In this document: positions 47,831-60,534 of the stretch, in pieces
Layout of the letters: each line of letters opens with the position of its first letter
Numbering within the stretch: position 1 is the first letter of the stretch
Assembly: GCF_964340395.1 (NCBI RefSeq)
Contig: NC_135551.1
Coordinates: 1,200,001 to 1,264,000 of the forward strand
DNA length: 64,000 nt
Reading direction: 5' to 3'
Source of the DNA: Glandiceps talaboti
Taxonomy: Eukaryota; Hemichordata; Enteropneusta; Spengelidae
Position numbers and translations under genes: made by a program
The notes under the pieces: model-generated
Seen by the model: the letters and a program-made list of their open reading frames with translations, nothing else
Database searches by the model: none
Told to the model about the DNA's origin: nothing

Positions 47831-49138
47831 ATGGTTGGTAGTCTTGATGTGAAGAAATAACATGTACCTATGTAATGTATGGTTGGTAGTCTTGGTGTGA
47901 AGAAATAACATGTACCTATGTAATGTATGGTTGGTAGTATTAGTGTGAAGAAATAACATGTACCTATGTAATGTATGGTTGGTAGTCTTGGTGTGAAGAA
48001 ATAACATGTCCCTATGTAATGTAATGTATGGTTGGTAGTCTATAGTGTGAAGAAATAACATGTACCTATAAAATGTAATGTATGGTTGGTAGTCTTGGTG
48101 TGAAGAAATAACATGTACCTATGTAATGTATGGTTGGTAGTCTTGGTGTGAAGAAATAACATGTACCTATGTAATGTATGGTTGGTAGTCTTGGTGTGAA
48201 GAAATAACATGTACCTATGTAATGTATGGTTGGTAGTCTTGGTGTGAAGAAATAACATGTACCTATGTAATGTATGGTTGGTAGTCTTAGTGTGAAGAAA
48301 TAACATGTACCTATGTAATGTATGGTTGGTAGTCTTGGTGTGAAGAAATAACATGTACCTATGTAATGTAATGTAATGTATGGTTGGTAGTCTTGGTGTG
48401 AAGAAATAACATGTACCTATGTAATGTATGGTTGGTAGTCTTAGTGTGAAGAAATAACATGTACCTATGTAATGTAATGTATGGTTGGTAGTCTTGGTGT
48501 GAAGAAATAACATGTACCTATGTAATGTATGGTTGGTAGTATTAGTGTGAAGAAATAACATGTACCTATGTAATGTATGGTTGGTAGTCTTGGTGTGAAG
48601 AAATAACATGTACCTATGTAATGTATGGTTGGTAGTATTAGTGTGAAAAAATAACATGTACCTATGTAATGTAATGTAATGTATGGTTGGTAGTCTTGGT
48701 GTGAAGAAATAACATGTACCTATGTAATGTATGGTTGGTAGTCTTGGTGTGAAGAAATAACATGTACCTATGTAATGTATGGTTGGTAGTCTTGGTGTGA
48801 AGAAATAACATGTACCTATGTAATGTATGGTTGGTAGTATTAGTGTGAAGAAATAACATGTACCTATGTAATGTAATGTATGGTTGGTAGTCTTAGTGTG
48901 AAGAAATAACATGTACCTATGTAATGTAATGTAATGTATGGTTGGTAGTCTTGGTGTGAAGAAATAACATGTACCTATGTAATGTATGGTTGGTAGTATT
49001 AGTGTGAAGAAATAACATGTACCTATGTAATGTAATGTATGGTTGGTAGTCTTAGTGTGAAGAAATAACATGTACCTATGTAATGTAATGTAATGTATGG
49101 TTGGTAGTCTTGGTGTGAAGAAATAACACGTACCTGAA
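47831..49138 (-). repeat. 48/53/58-bp satellite, array 1
   Basis: The plus-strand unit is tatggttggtagtcttggtg then tgaagaaataacatgtacctatgtaatg (48 bp), lengthened by 5 or 10 when taatg is repeated. Variants are agtattagtg, agtctatagtg, cctataaaatg, aaaaaataac. The minus strand is stop-free in several frames, producing a 394-codon open frame (48040-49224) rich in TTNHTLHRYMLFLHT; it is a repeat translation that jumps frame register wherever a 5-bp extension occurs. Confidence 0.97.
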
Positions 49139-49690
49139 GGGGCGACCTTGAAAATCGTGATGGTCTGAAGGGAGGGGGGGGGGGGGGGGGTTCCGCGTAA
49201 TATTTTGCTCATGATTTGAACCAAATATTAACCCCAAGAGAAATCATTTACCAAGTACATTTCTTAAACCTATATTGGGTGACTGCCAGAGAATGGTGAT
49301 ATTGTCTCTTGAGGGTACTGTAGACAAGTATTCTATGGCTGTCAATAGTGTGTATGGTCCGAAATGGTATGTGTCGTCATTTTCAAAAGAGTGTTCACCG
49401 TGGAAGGGGATACCCCCCACACCGTGTAATTGTATAATTATATAAAAATCTCAGTACCCGGCGGGGGGGGGGGGGGGGGGGGGGGGCTATAAAATGTTTT
49501 GGTTCATTCTTGGGTTCACAGAATGAGGTTACTTGCTAAATCAGGTTCTTGGGCTTGGATGTCAAATAAGAGCACTTTTAGAATGAAGATTTGCTTGATT
49601 GGAGTATAAAATAAAAGAGAAAGAAATTAAAGAGAAACAGCGATTTATGGTTTTGTATGTGTTGACATCAAAAGTAAGAATGCACACTAT
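49139..49690. repeat. Spacer block, copy 2 of 3
   Basis: Nearly identical to copy 1 from ggggcgacct onward. The G runs differ in length (49174-49190, and 24 G at 49463-49486 preceded by gc). It is entered from the satellite through aacacgtacctgaagg. Confidence 0.95.
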
Positions 49691-51270
49691 ATGGATGAAT
49701 GTATGGTTGGTAGTCTTGATGTGAAGAAATAACGTACCTATGTAATGTATGGTTGGTAGTCTTGGTGTGAAGAAATAACATGTACCTATGTAATGTATGG
49801 TTGGTAGTATTAGTGTGAAGAAATAACATGTACCTATGTAATGTATGGTTGGTAGTCTTGGTGTGAAGAAATAACATGTCCCTATGTAATGTAATGTATG
49901 GTTGGTAGTCTATAGTGTGAAGAAATAACATGTACCTATGTAATGTAATGTATGGTTGGTAGTCTTGGTGTGAAGAAATAACATGTACCTATGTAATGTA
50001 TGGTTGGTAGTCTTGGTGTGAAGAAATAACATGTACCTATGTAATGTAATGTAATGTATGGTTGGTAGTCTTGGTGTGAAGAAATAACATGTACCTATGT
50101 AATGTATGGTTGGTAGTCTTGGTGTGAAGAAATAACATGTACCTATGTAATGTAATGTATGGTTGGTAGTCTTGGTGTGAAGAAATAACATGTACCTATG
50201 TAATGTATGGTTGGTAGTCTTGGTGTGAAGAAATAACATGTACCTATGTAATGTAATGTATGGTTGGTAGTCTTGGTGTGAAGAAATAACATGTACCTAT
50301 GTAATGTAATGTATGGTTGGTAGTCTTGGTGTGAAGAAATAACATGTACCTATGTAATGTAATGTATGGTTGGTAGTCTATAGTGTGAAGAAATAACATG
50401 TCCCTATGTAATGTAATGTATGGTTGGTAGTCTTGGTGTGAAGAAATAACATGTACCTATAAAATGTATGGTTGGTAGTCTTGGTGTGAAGAAATAACAT
50501 GTACCTATGTAATGTATGGTTGGTAGTCTTGGTGTGAAGAAATAACATGTACCTATGTAATGTAATGTATCGTTGGTAGTCTTAGTGTGAAGAAATAACA
50601 TGTACCTATAAAATGTAATGTATGGTTGGTAGTCTTGGTGTGAAGAAATAACATGTACCTATGTAATGTATGGTTGGTAGTCTTGGTGTGAAGAAATAAC
50701 ATGTACCTATGTAATGTATGGTTGGTAGTCTTGGTGTGAAGAAATAACATGTACCTATGTAATGTATGGTTGGTAGTCTTGGTGTGAAGAAATAACATGT
50801 CCCTATGTAATGTAATGTATGGTTGGTAGTCTATAGTGTGAAGAAATAACATGTACCTATAAAATGTAATGTATGGTTGGTAGTCTTGGTGTGAAGAAAT
50901 AACATGTACCTATGTAATGTATGGTTGGTAGTCTTGGTGTGAAGAAATAACATGTACCTATGTAATGTATGGTTGGTAGTCTTGGTGTGAAGAAATAACA
51001 TGTACCTATGTAATGTATGGTTGGTAGTCTTAGTGTGAAGAAATAACATGTACCTATGTAATGTAATGTAATGTATGGTTGGTAGTCTTGGTGTGAAGAA
51101 ATAACATGTACCTATGTAATGTATGGTTGGTAGTATTAGTGTGAAGAAATAACATGTACCTATGTAATGTAATGTATGGTTGGTAGTCTTAGTGTGAAGA
51201 AATAACATGTACCTATGTAATGTAATGTATGGTTGGTAGTCTTGGTGTGAAGAAATAACACGTACCTGAA
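49691..51270 (-). repeat. 48/53/58-bp satellite, array 2
   Basis: Same unit as array 1. It opens with the same run of diagnostic variants (gatgtgaag, then agtattagtg, then tgtccctatg with agtctatagtg), so it was copied together with the block. It ends with the cacgtacctgaagg junction. Confidence 0.97.
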
Positions 51271-51825
51271 GGGGCGACCTTGAAAATCGTGATGGTCTGA
51301 AGGGAGGGGGGGGGGGGGGGGTTCCGCGTAATATTTTGCTCATGATTTGAACCAAATATTAACCCCAAGAGAAATCATTTACCAAGTACATTTCTTAAAC
51401 CTATATTGGGTGACTGCCAGAGAATGGTGATATTGTCTCTTGAGGGTACTGTAGACAAGTATTCTATGGCTGTCAATAGTGTGTATGGTCCGAAATGGTA
51501 TGTGTCGTCATTTTCAAAAGAGTGTTCACCGTGGAAGGGGATACCCCCCACACCGTGTAATTGTATAATTATATAAAAATCTCAGTACCCGGCGGGGGGG
51601 GGGGGGGGGGGGCTATAAAATGTTTTGGTTCATTCTTGGGTTCACAGAATGAGGTTACTTGCTAAATCAGGTTCTTGGGCTTGGATGTCAAATAAGAGCA
51701 CTTTTAGAATGAAGATTTGCTTGATTGGAGTATAAAATAAAAGAGAAAGAAATTAAAGAGAAACAGCGATTCATGGTTTTGTATGTGTTGACATCAAAAG
51801 TAAGAATGCACACTATATGGATGAA
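51271..51825. repeat. Spacer block, copy 3 of 3
   Basis: Nearly identical to copy 2, including the gc before the second G run (19 G, 51594-51612). Copies 2 and 3 share 'aacgtacctatg' in the first satellite unit after the block, where copy 1 has aacatgtacc, so 2 and 3 are the closest pair. Confidence 0.95.
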
Positions 51826-54800
51826 TGTATGGTTGGTAGTCTTGATGTGAAGAAATAACGTACCTATGTAATGTATGGTTGGTAGTCTTGGTGTGAAGAA
51901 ATAACATGTACCTATGTAATGTATGGTTGGTAGTATTAGTGTGAAGAAATAACATGTACCTATGTAATGTATGGTTGGTAGTCTTGGTGTGAAGAAATAA
52001 CATGTCCCTATGTAATGTAATGTATGGTTGGTAGTCTATAGTGTGAAGAAATAACATGTACCTATGTAATGTAATGTATGGTTGGTAGTCTTGGTGTGAA
52101 GAAATAACATGTACCTATGTAATGTATGGTTGGTAGTCTTGGTGTGAAGAAATAACATGTACCTATGTAATGTAATGTATGGTTGGTAGTCTTGGTGTGA
52201 AGAAATAACATGTACCTATGTAATGTATGGTTGGTAGTCTTGGTGTGAAGAAATAACATGTACCTATGTAATGTAATGTATGGTTGGTAGTCTTGGTGTG
52301 AAGAAATAACATGTACCTATGTAATGTAATGTATGGTTGGTAGTCTTGGTGTGAAGAAATAACATGTCCCTATGTAATGTAATGTATGGTTGGTAGTCTT
52401 GGTGTGAAGAAATAACATGTACCTATAAAATGTATGGTTGGTAGTCTTGGTGTGAAGAAATAACATGTACCTATGTAATGTATGGTTGGTAGTCTTGGTG
52501 TGAAGAAATAACATGTACCTATGTAATGTAATGTATCGTTGGTAGTCTTAGTGTGAAGAAATAACATGTACGTATGTAATGTAATGTATGGTTGGTAGTC
52601 TTGGTGTGAAAAAATAACATGTACCTATGTAATGTATGGTTGGTAGTCTTGGTGTGAAAAAAAACCATGTACCTATGTAATGTATGGTTGGTAGTCTTGG
52701 TGTGAAGAAATAACACGTACCTATATAATGTAATGTATGGTTGGTAGTCTTGGTGTGAAGAAATAACACGTACCTATGTAATGTAATGTATGGTTGGTAG
52801 TCTTGGTGTGAAGAAATAACATGTACCTATGTAATGTATGGTTGGTAGTCTTGGTGTGAAGAAATAACATGTACCTATGTAATGTATGGTTGGTAGTCTT
52901 GGTGTGAAGAAATAACATGTACCTATGTAATGTATGGCTGGTAGTCTTGGTGTGAAGAAATAACATGTACCTATGTAATGTATGGTTGGTAGTCTTGGTG
53001 TGAAGAAATAACATGTACCTATGTAATGTATGGTTGGTAGTCTTGGTGTGAAGAAATAACATGTACCTATGTAATGTATGGTTGGTAGTATTAGTGTGAA
53101 GAAATAATATGTACCTATGTAATGTATGGTTGGTAGTCTTGGTGTGAAGAAATAACATGTACCTATGTAATGTAATGTATCGTTGGTAGTCTTAGTGTGA
53201 AGAAATAACATGTACCTATGTAATGTAATGTATGGTTGGTAGTCTTGGTGTGAAAAAATAACATGTACCTATGTAATGTATGGTTGGTAGTCTTGGTGTG
53301 AAAAAATAACATGTACCTATGTAATGTATGGTTGGTAGTCTTGGTGTGAAGAAATAACACGTACCTATGTAATGTAATGTATGGTTGGTAGTCTTGGTGT
53401 GAAGAAATAACATGTACCTATGTAATGTATGGTTGGTAGTCTTGGTGTGAAGAAATAACATGTACCTATGTAATGTATGGTTGGTAGTCTTGGTGTGAAG
53501 AAATAACATGTACCTATGTAATGTATGGTTGGTAGTCTTGATGTGAAGAAATAACATGTACCTATGTAATGTATGGTTGGTAGTCTTGGTGTGAAGAAAT
53601 AACATGTACCTATGTAATGTATGGTTGGTAGTCTTGGTGTGAAGAAATAACATGTACCTATGTAATGTATGGTTGGTAGTCTTGGTGTGAAGAAATAACA
53701 TGTACCTATGTAATGTAATGTATGGTTGGTAGTCTTGGTGTGAAGAAATAACATGTACCTATGTAATGTAATGTATGGTTGGTAGTCTTGGTGCGAAGAA
53801 ATAACATGTACCTATGTAATGTATGGTTGGTAGTCTTGGTGTGAAGAAATAGCATGTACCTATGTAATGTAATGTAATGTATGGTTGGTAGTCTTGGTGT
53901 GAAGAAATAACACGTACCTATGTAATGTAATGTATGGTTGGTAGTCTTGGTGTGAAGAAATAACATGTACCTATGTAATGTAATGTATGGTTGGTAGTCT
54001 TGGTGTGAGGAAATGACATGTACCTATGTAATGTATGGTTGGTAGTCTTGGTGTGAAGAAATAACATGTACCTATGTAATGTAATGTATGGTTGGTAGTC
54101 TTGGTGTGAAGAAATAACATGTACCTATGTAATGTATGGTTGGTAGTATTAGTGTGAAGAAATAACATGTACCTATGTAATGTATGGTTGGTAGTATTAG
54201 TGTGAAGAAATAACATGTACCTATGTAATGTATGGTTGGTAGTCTTGGTGTGAAGAAATAACATGTACCTATGTAATGTATGGTTGGTAGTCTTGGTGTG
54301 AAGAAATAACACGTACCTATGTAATGTAATGTATGGTTGGTAGTCTTGGTGTGAGGAAATAACATGTACCTATGTAATGTAATGTATGGTTGGTAGTCTT
54401 GGTGTGAAGAAATAACATGTACCTATGTAATGTATGGTTGGTAGTATTAGTGTGAAGAAATAACATGTACCTATGTAATGTATGGTTGGTAGTCTTGGTG
54501 TGAAGAAATAACATGTCCCTATGTAATGTAATGTATGGTTGGTAGTCTATAGTGTGAAGAAATAACATGTCCCTATGTAATGTAATGTATGGTTGGTAGT
54601 CTTGGTGTGAAGAAATAACATGTACCTATGTAATGTAATGTATGGTTGGTAGTCTTGGTGTGAAGAAATAACATGTACCTATGTAATGTAATGTATGGTT
54701 GGTAGTCTTGGTGTGAAGAAATAACATGTACCTATAAAATGTATGGTTGGTAGTCTTGGTGTGAAGAAATAACATGTACCTATGTAATGTAATGTATGGT

Positions 54801-56775
54801 TGGTAGTCTTGGTGTGAAGAAATAACATGTACCTATGTAATGTATGGTTGGTAGTCTTGGTGTGAAGAAATAACATGTACCTATGTAATGTATGGTTGGT
54901 AGTCTTGGTGTGAAGAAATAACATGTACCTATGTAATGTAATGTATGGTTGGTAGTCTTGGTGTGAGGAAATAACATGTACCTATGTAATGTAATGTATG
55001 GTTGGTAGTCTTGGTGTGAAGAAATAACATGTACCTATGTAATGTATGGTTGGTAGTCTTAGTGTGAAGAAATAACATGTACCTATGTAATGTATGGTTG
55101 GTAGTCTATAGTGTGAAGAAATAACATGTACCTATGTAATGTATGGTTGGTAGTCTTGGTGTGAAGAAATAACACGTACCTATGTAATGTATGGTTGGTA
55201 GTCTTGGTGTGAAGAAATAACATGTACCTATGTAATGTAATGTATGGTTGGTAGTCTTGGTGTGAAGAAATAACATGTACCTATGTAATGTAATGTATGG
55301 TTGGTAGTCTTGGTGTGAAGAAATAACATGTACCTATGTAATGTATGGTTGGTAGTCTTAGTGTGAAGAAATAACATGTACCTATGTAATGTATGGTTGG
55401 TAGTCTATAGTGTGAAGAAATAACATGTACCTATGTAATGTATGGTTGGTAGTCTTGGTGTGAAGAAATAACACGTACCTATGTAATGTATGGTTGGTAG
55501 TCTTAGTGTGAAGAAATAACATGTACCTATGTAATGTAATGTATGGTTGGTAGTCTTAGTGTGAAGAAATAACATGTACCTATGTAATGTATGGTTGGTA
55601 GTCTTGGTGTGAAGAAATAACATGTCCCTATGTAATGTATGGTTGGTAGTCTTGGTGTGAAGAAATAACATGTACCTATGTAATGTATGGTTGGTAGTCT
55701 TGGTGTGAAGAAATAACATGTACCTATGTAATGTATGGTTGGTAGTCTTGGTGTGAAGAAATAACATGTACCTATGTAATGTATGGTTGGTAGTCTTGGT
55801 GTGAAGAAATAACATGTACCTATGTAATGTATGGTTGGTAGTCTTGGTGTGAAGAAATAACACGTACCTATGTAATGTATGGTTGGTAGTCTTGGTGTGA
55901 AGAAATAACATGTACCTATGTAATGTATGGTTGGTAGTCTTGGTGTGAAGAAATAACATGTACCTATGCAATGTAATGTATGGTTGGTAGTCTTGGTGTG
56001 AAAAAATAACATGTACCTATGTAATGTATGGTTGGTAGTCTTAGTGTGAAGAAATAACATGTACCTATGTAATGTATGGTTGGTAGTCTTGGTGTGAAGA
56101 AATAACATGTACCTATGTAATGTATGGTTGGTAGTCTTGGTGTGAAGAAATAACATGTACCTATGTAATGTATGGTTGGTAGTCTTGGTGTGAAGAAATA
56201 ACATGTACCTATGTAATGTAATGTAATGTATGGTTGGTAGTCTTGGTGTGAAGAAATAACACGTACCTATGTAATGTAATGTATGGTTGGTAGTCTTGGT
56301 GTGAAGAAATAACACGTACCTATGTAATGTAATGTATGGTTGGTAGTCTTGGTGTGAAGAAATAACATGTACCTATGTAATGTATGGTTGGTAGTCTTGG
56401 TGTGAAGAAATAACATGTACCTATGTAATGTATGGTGGGTAGTCTTAGTGTGAAGAAATAACATGTACCTATGTAATGTATGGTTGGTAGTCTTGATGTG
56501 AAGAAATAACATGTACCTATGTAATGTATGGTTGGTAGTCTTGGTGTGAAGAAATAACATGTACATATGTAATGTAATGTATGGTTGGTAGTCTTGGTGT
56601 GAAGAAATAACATGTACCTATGTAATGTAATGTATGGTTGGTAGTCTTGGTGTGAGGAAATGACATGTACCTATGTAATGTATGGTTGGTAGTCTTGGTG
56701 TGAAGAAATAACATGTACCTATGTAATGTAATGTATGGTTGGTAGTCTTGGTGTGAGGAAATGACATGTACCTCA
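51826..56775 (-). repeat. 48/53/58-bp satellite, array 3 (4.9 kb)
   Basis: About 100 units. The early part repeats array 2 variant for variant, and later parts are homogenised. Rare forms include tgaggaaatgac near 54005, 56650 and 56755, aaaaaaaccatg near 52660, and ataatatg near 53105. It ends at tgtacctcatatatagttgtc. Open frames of up to 262 codons on the minus strand are repeat translations. Confidence 0.97.
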
Positions 56776-57498
56776 TATATAGTTGTCAATATCAATGCTT
56801 TTGAATTGGATAGCTGTCAATTTCATGTTGTACACCAAACAGAATGAATAATAATTTCACTCATCTTCTCATAAATTGTGAGCCACATAAGGGAAGTGCC
56901 TTACTGCCACTTGGATATCCTTTGTTCAATTTTAGTTGGCGGGACAGTACCGTAGCCTGCGCGGGGGGGGGGGGGGGCAGTTGCCCTGAGATTTTTTGGA
57001 AAAGAGAAAGAAAACAGCTACTTTTTGAATACATAGCAATGTTATTAAAATCGTTATTTACGTGACGATTCCTAGCATGCGCGATTTAAATTGATGGTTC
57101 ACTAAAGTCAAAAGTGACTGTACACTGACTACTCGCTAATTTATGTATCTCATATCTCTATTGTACGCTGGTTTAACTTTGAATAAAAACATGTCCAGTT
57201 AAAAATTGTAACTTTTTTGCAGTGTAGCAAATAAAAAATTCTTTGTGCGGGAAAGTACAAAAGAAGTGCACACATGCACTGTCCATTTTCCGCGAGTAAC
57301 AGTAATCTTGAAAGTCTCCGTCATTTGAAGATAGCAAGTCGCAATAATGGCAGTGAGTGAAACACCAAAAAATAAGTCATTGAAAATGACATAATCCCCG
57401 CTATGATTGGGTTTTAAGGAACTGGCAGTTTATGTTGTCATTTTCAAACCTGGTTAATGTTGTTTGGCCTCATATGGTTGTTTTTGATATCACTATTC
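56776..57498. other. Non-coding with a G run
   Basis: A run of about 15 G lies near 56963-56977 in 'gcctgcgcggg', followed by 'gttgccctgagattttttgg', which resembles the GC-rich repeat phrases at 40776 and 44475. No gene recognised. Confidence 0.45.
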
Positions 57499-57960
57499 TG
57501 TTCAAGCATGTCTGAGTTATGGCTTTCGACATGGAAAATTCACAAACAAAATGGCTGCCAGGTAGCCATATTGGATCGTATCACGACAACAATAAAAATG
57601 CACATGTATGTCATAGAACACTGTGCTAATACCAACTTTGAATGAGATCTGTTCAAGCATGTCTGAGTTATGGCTTTGGACAGGGAAAATTCGCAAACAA
57701 AATGGCTGCCAGGCAGCCATATCAGATTGTATCACAATGAAAATGGATATGCACATGTATGTCATAGAACACTGTCCTAATACCAACTTTGAATAAGATC
57801 TGTTCAAGCATGTCTGAGTTATGGCTTTGGACAGAGCAAATTCGCAAACAAAATGGCTGCTAGGCGGCCATATTGAATTGTATCATAAAACAAATTTACG
57901 TGCATATGTATGCCATAGTATGTTGCCCCTGTACCAAGTTTGAAAAAAATCGGTCCAGGC
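57499..57960 (+). repeat. 151-bp tandem triplication with conserved small palindrome
   Basis: Three units starting ctgttcaagcatgtctgagt and containing gcaaacaaaatggctgcc, (a/g)catgtatgtcatag and taccaactttgaat. The palindrome atggctgccaggcagccat falls at 57551-57569, 57702-57720 and 57853-57871, exactly 151 bases apart. Open frames here do not match known proteins. Confidence 0.9.
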
Positions 57961-58062
57961 ATCTCCAAGAAACGGCTCTGGACGGACGGATGGACAGACG
58001 GACGGACGCACAGAACCCAATCCATAAGTCTCCGTGCGGACTTCGTCCGGCAGGAACTAAAA
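57961..58062 (+). repeat. (GGAC)n tail and terminal hairpin of the 151-bp element
   Basis: The triplication runs into gaaacggctctggacggacg, gacagacggacggacgcac, then a hairpin agtctccgtgcggac-ttc-gtccggcaggaact (58026-58057). This looks like the tail of one dispersed element whose body is the 151-bp unit. Confidence 0.65.
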
Positions 58063-59996
58063 AGATGGAAACAGTCGTTCAACGTGAGGTTGCCTGCTGC
58101 ATGGAGTGACTCCGAAGATGTGCTCGGTCTCATTACATCGTGTTCCTTATATTAAAACCTTTACTGATAAAACGGCAGATTTCTTTTTGGAATATTTGGT
58201 GGCCCTGAAAAGTTATTAAACTAGGTACGCAGTTTAAGATCCTCTCTTTGAAGACCCACTTTCAACTGTGTTCGACGTTGTCTTTGGTTAAAAAGTTGTT
58301 TGATATAATTATCTCATTGCACTGACACTAGCGTTATTCCGCAATTCATTTTGAAGCTACAATTTGCTATGGAAAGTATGGCCCTTGTTTTGTAATCAGA
58401 GCTGTACCTTCGACATCAAAATCCAAACTTCAATTTCCATTATAATGATAATGACAAGGAGAATCCACTGAGTTCACCTTGGGTTTCGACATAAAGGAGG
58501 GCCATAAAAGTTTTGGGAGTTGGGTAAAGAAAAAGATTATTTTGTTATGCAACTTATTTGAGAAAGCACCATCCAATATTTTCTTTATTTAAAAGTTTTT
58601 GTGTTTATTTACTTTGAATATGACATCTTTTCGGCAACTACATTGAAAGATACATTAGGCCAGAAAAAAGGAAAAAGCTGTTCAAACTACCCATATTTTT
58701 TTTGGTGACGGGCAAAATACCCTCATGTGAGCTTCGCAAATTATATATTATCTTATATAGTGGTTTACTTGGCTCTGATGAAGCATACAAGCATGAATTG
58801 AGATCAAATTAAGCTGTTGCATATCCAATATGTACTAAAAAAAAGAATTGAAGAAAAGTTTACGACTATGGGAGTGGGCTGAGCAGGCATTGGGCCATCA
58901 AAAGTCTGAAAGCCTTGAAATGTTTTTCTCTTTATTCGGGATTTTTTGGAACCAAATTAAACTTCAGGAGAAGTCATTTACCAAGTGTACATCCGCAAAA
59001 TATCTTTCAGTTTGCCACAACAAAATACACTGCCAGATAAAGATGTACTGCATAGCATAATTGTTTCAATTCTGGTATTTTATTACCATATTCAAGCATT
59101 GTAAGACTTTAAATTATGTCTATGGTTTGATATTTTATGCCTCCAAATGGCCTCCTACACTGTCTTATCTTCAATTTTTTTCACCTTTGGAGTTGTCTCC
59201 TTCCAATCAGTAGCAATCAAGGTGATAATTGTCTGTCTCCCAAAACAAGATGGAAGGTGGTTGGCTAAGTACCTCCCTGTATAGGTTAGAGCTAATTAGA
59301 GACATCTCCTCATGCATGTGAAATCCACATCCTGTGTAAAGTAATCTCGTTCGGAGTATTATTGTAGTTGGATATCACTATTATTTTAATACATCATTGT
59401 ACCATATAATTTGATATCTCCACTGTAGTGTAGGTGACAGAAGGGGTGGCTAAAATAATGCTTGAGTTTCACTTGGCGGGACTTAGCAGTTTTTGAGTAG
59501 AGAGGGTGAAAGGAGCTACAACATTTGTTTATCCGTAAATTGTGTACATTTCCTAACTGTAGCTATGCAGACAAATTGCATGAGATAGTATCAAGATGAC
59601 TGAATAAGTTCTATCTAAACTTGACCTGAAATATTTTGCTATCATTATATATGGTTTGTTTTATCCTTGTCAAGCATTGTGAAAAAATGAAATCTACGTA
59701 TATACCCAATGTGATGGATAAGGTTGCCCGTTGACCAGCTTTAAAAAAAAAAATTCTGGCCCTATTTAAATGCATGATTGCACCAAGACAAAGTTCTGCC
59801 CCCTGGCCATTTGGTCAGCCAAGGCCCTGGGATCTGGAAATGTTGAGGGTAACAATGAAATCTGCATTCAGGAAGAGAAAAGGAAAACCAGCTACCGCAG
59901 CCAATCTACTGAATATATCTACCATCATTTATAAAGTTTTAATACATATAAATGTTAAGGTCAGGTGCAATAAATAATAAACAAGTTTGTTACGAG
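58063..59996. other. Non-coding, no gene recognised
   Basis: About 1.9 kb of AT-rich sequence with no recognisable domain, RNA gene or dispersed repeat. 'accaaattaaacttcaggag' then 'aagtcatttaccaagtgtac' near 58950-58990 resembles 'accaaatttaaccccaagag' then 'aaattatttaccaagtacat' of the spacer block at 47361-47400, so this is probably a diverged relative of that block. Confidence 0.45.
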
Positions 59997-59997
59997 C

Positions 59998-60076
<79 letters not shown>

Positions 60077-60077
60077 G
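59997..60077. repeat. (CTGT)n microsatellite, about 20 units
   Basis: Uninterrupted CTGT run after tacgag. It resembles the head of family A, but the following sequence (ctctctgcccgccgttctct) does not match that family. Confidence 0.97.
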
Positions 60078-60369
60078 TCTCTCTGCCCGCCGTTCTCTAT
60101 CTGTGTCTCATGTGCGTACATATTATGTATTATTTATTATTTATTATTTATTAAGCCGTGTACACAAGAAGTGAAATTGGCAAGGAAGTATACCAAAAGA
60201 AACACTGATGTTTACAATGTCTTGAAAATATTAAGTATATTACTGAGATATCTAGCTGTGACACTTGCTAGAGTATCATCTACAAATGAAAAAATGTACT
60301 TAAATAGAGAATGATTATCATATTTAAGTAACTGCGACTGTAAACTAAATAAAATGTCCAAGTATTCAT
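60078..60369. other. Non-coding
   Basis: A (TTAT)n patch near 60125-60150. The 120-codon frame 59952-60314 is mainly CTGT translation. No gene recognised. Confidence 0.45.
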
Positions 60370-60389
60370 CACATACATACATACATACA

Positions 60390-60419
<30 letters not shown>
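60370..60419. repeat. (CATA)n microsatellite
   Basis: About 12 uninterrupted CATA units. Confidence 0.95.
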
Positions 60420-60420
<1 letters not shown>

Positions 60421-60534
60421 CGGCCCTCGATATCAGTATGCGATTATAGTAGTATTGCGCCGAATCGGAGTGCGGCAACGACTTAAGTTTAGATAAAACG
60501 TAGGGAAAAAAAGGCGCGAGCGACTGTCGACAGT

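Noticed and set aside
48040-49224. 394-codon minus-strand frame with TTNHTLHRYMLFLHT repeats, and its many relatives to 56.8 kb
   Set aside because: The 48-bp unit is divisible by three and stop-free. 5-bp extensions shift the register without consequence, showing no selection for a reading frame.
57517-58133. Open frames of 62-104 codons across the 151-bp triplication
   Set aside because: They are translations of the repeated unit and its GGAC tail; the same segment is open on both strands.
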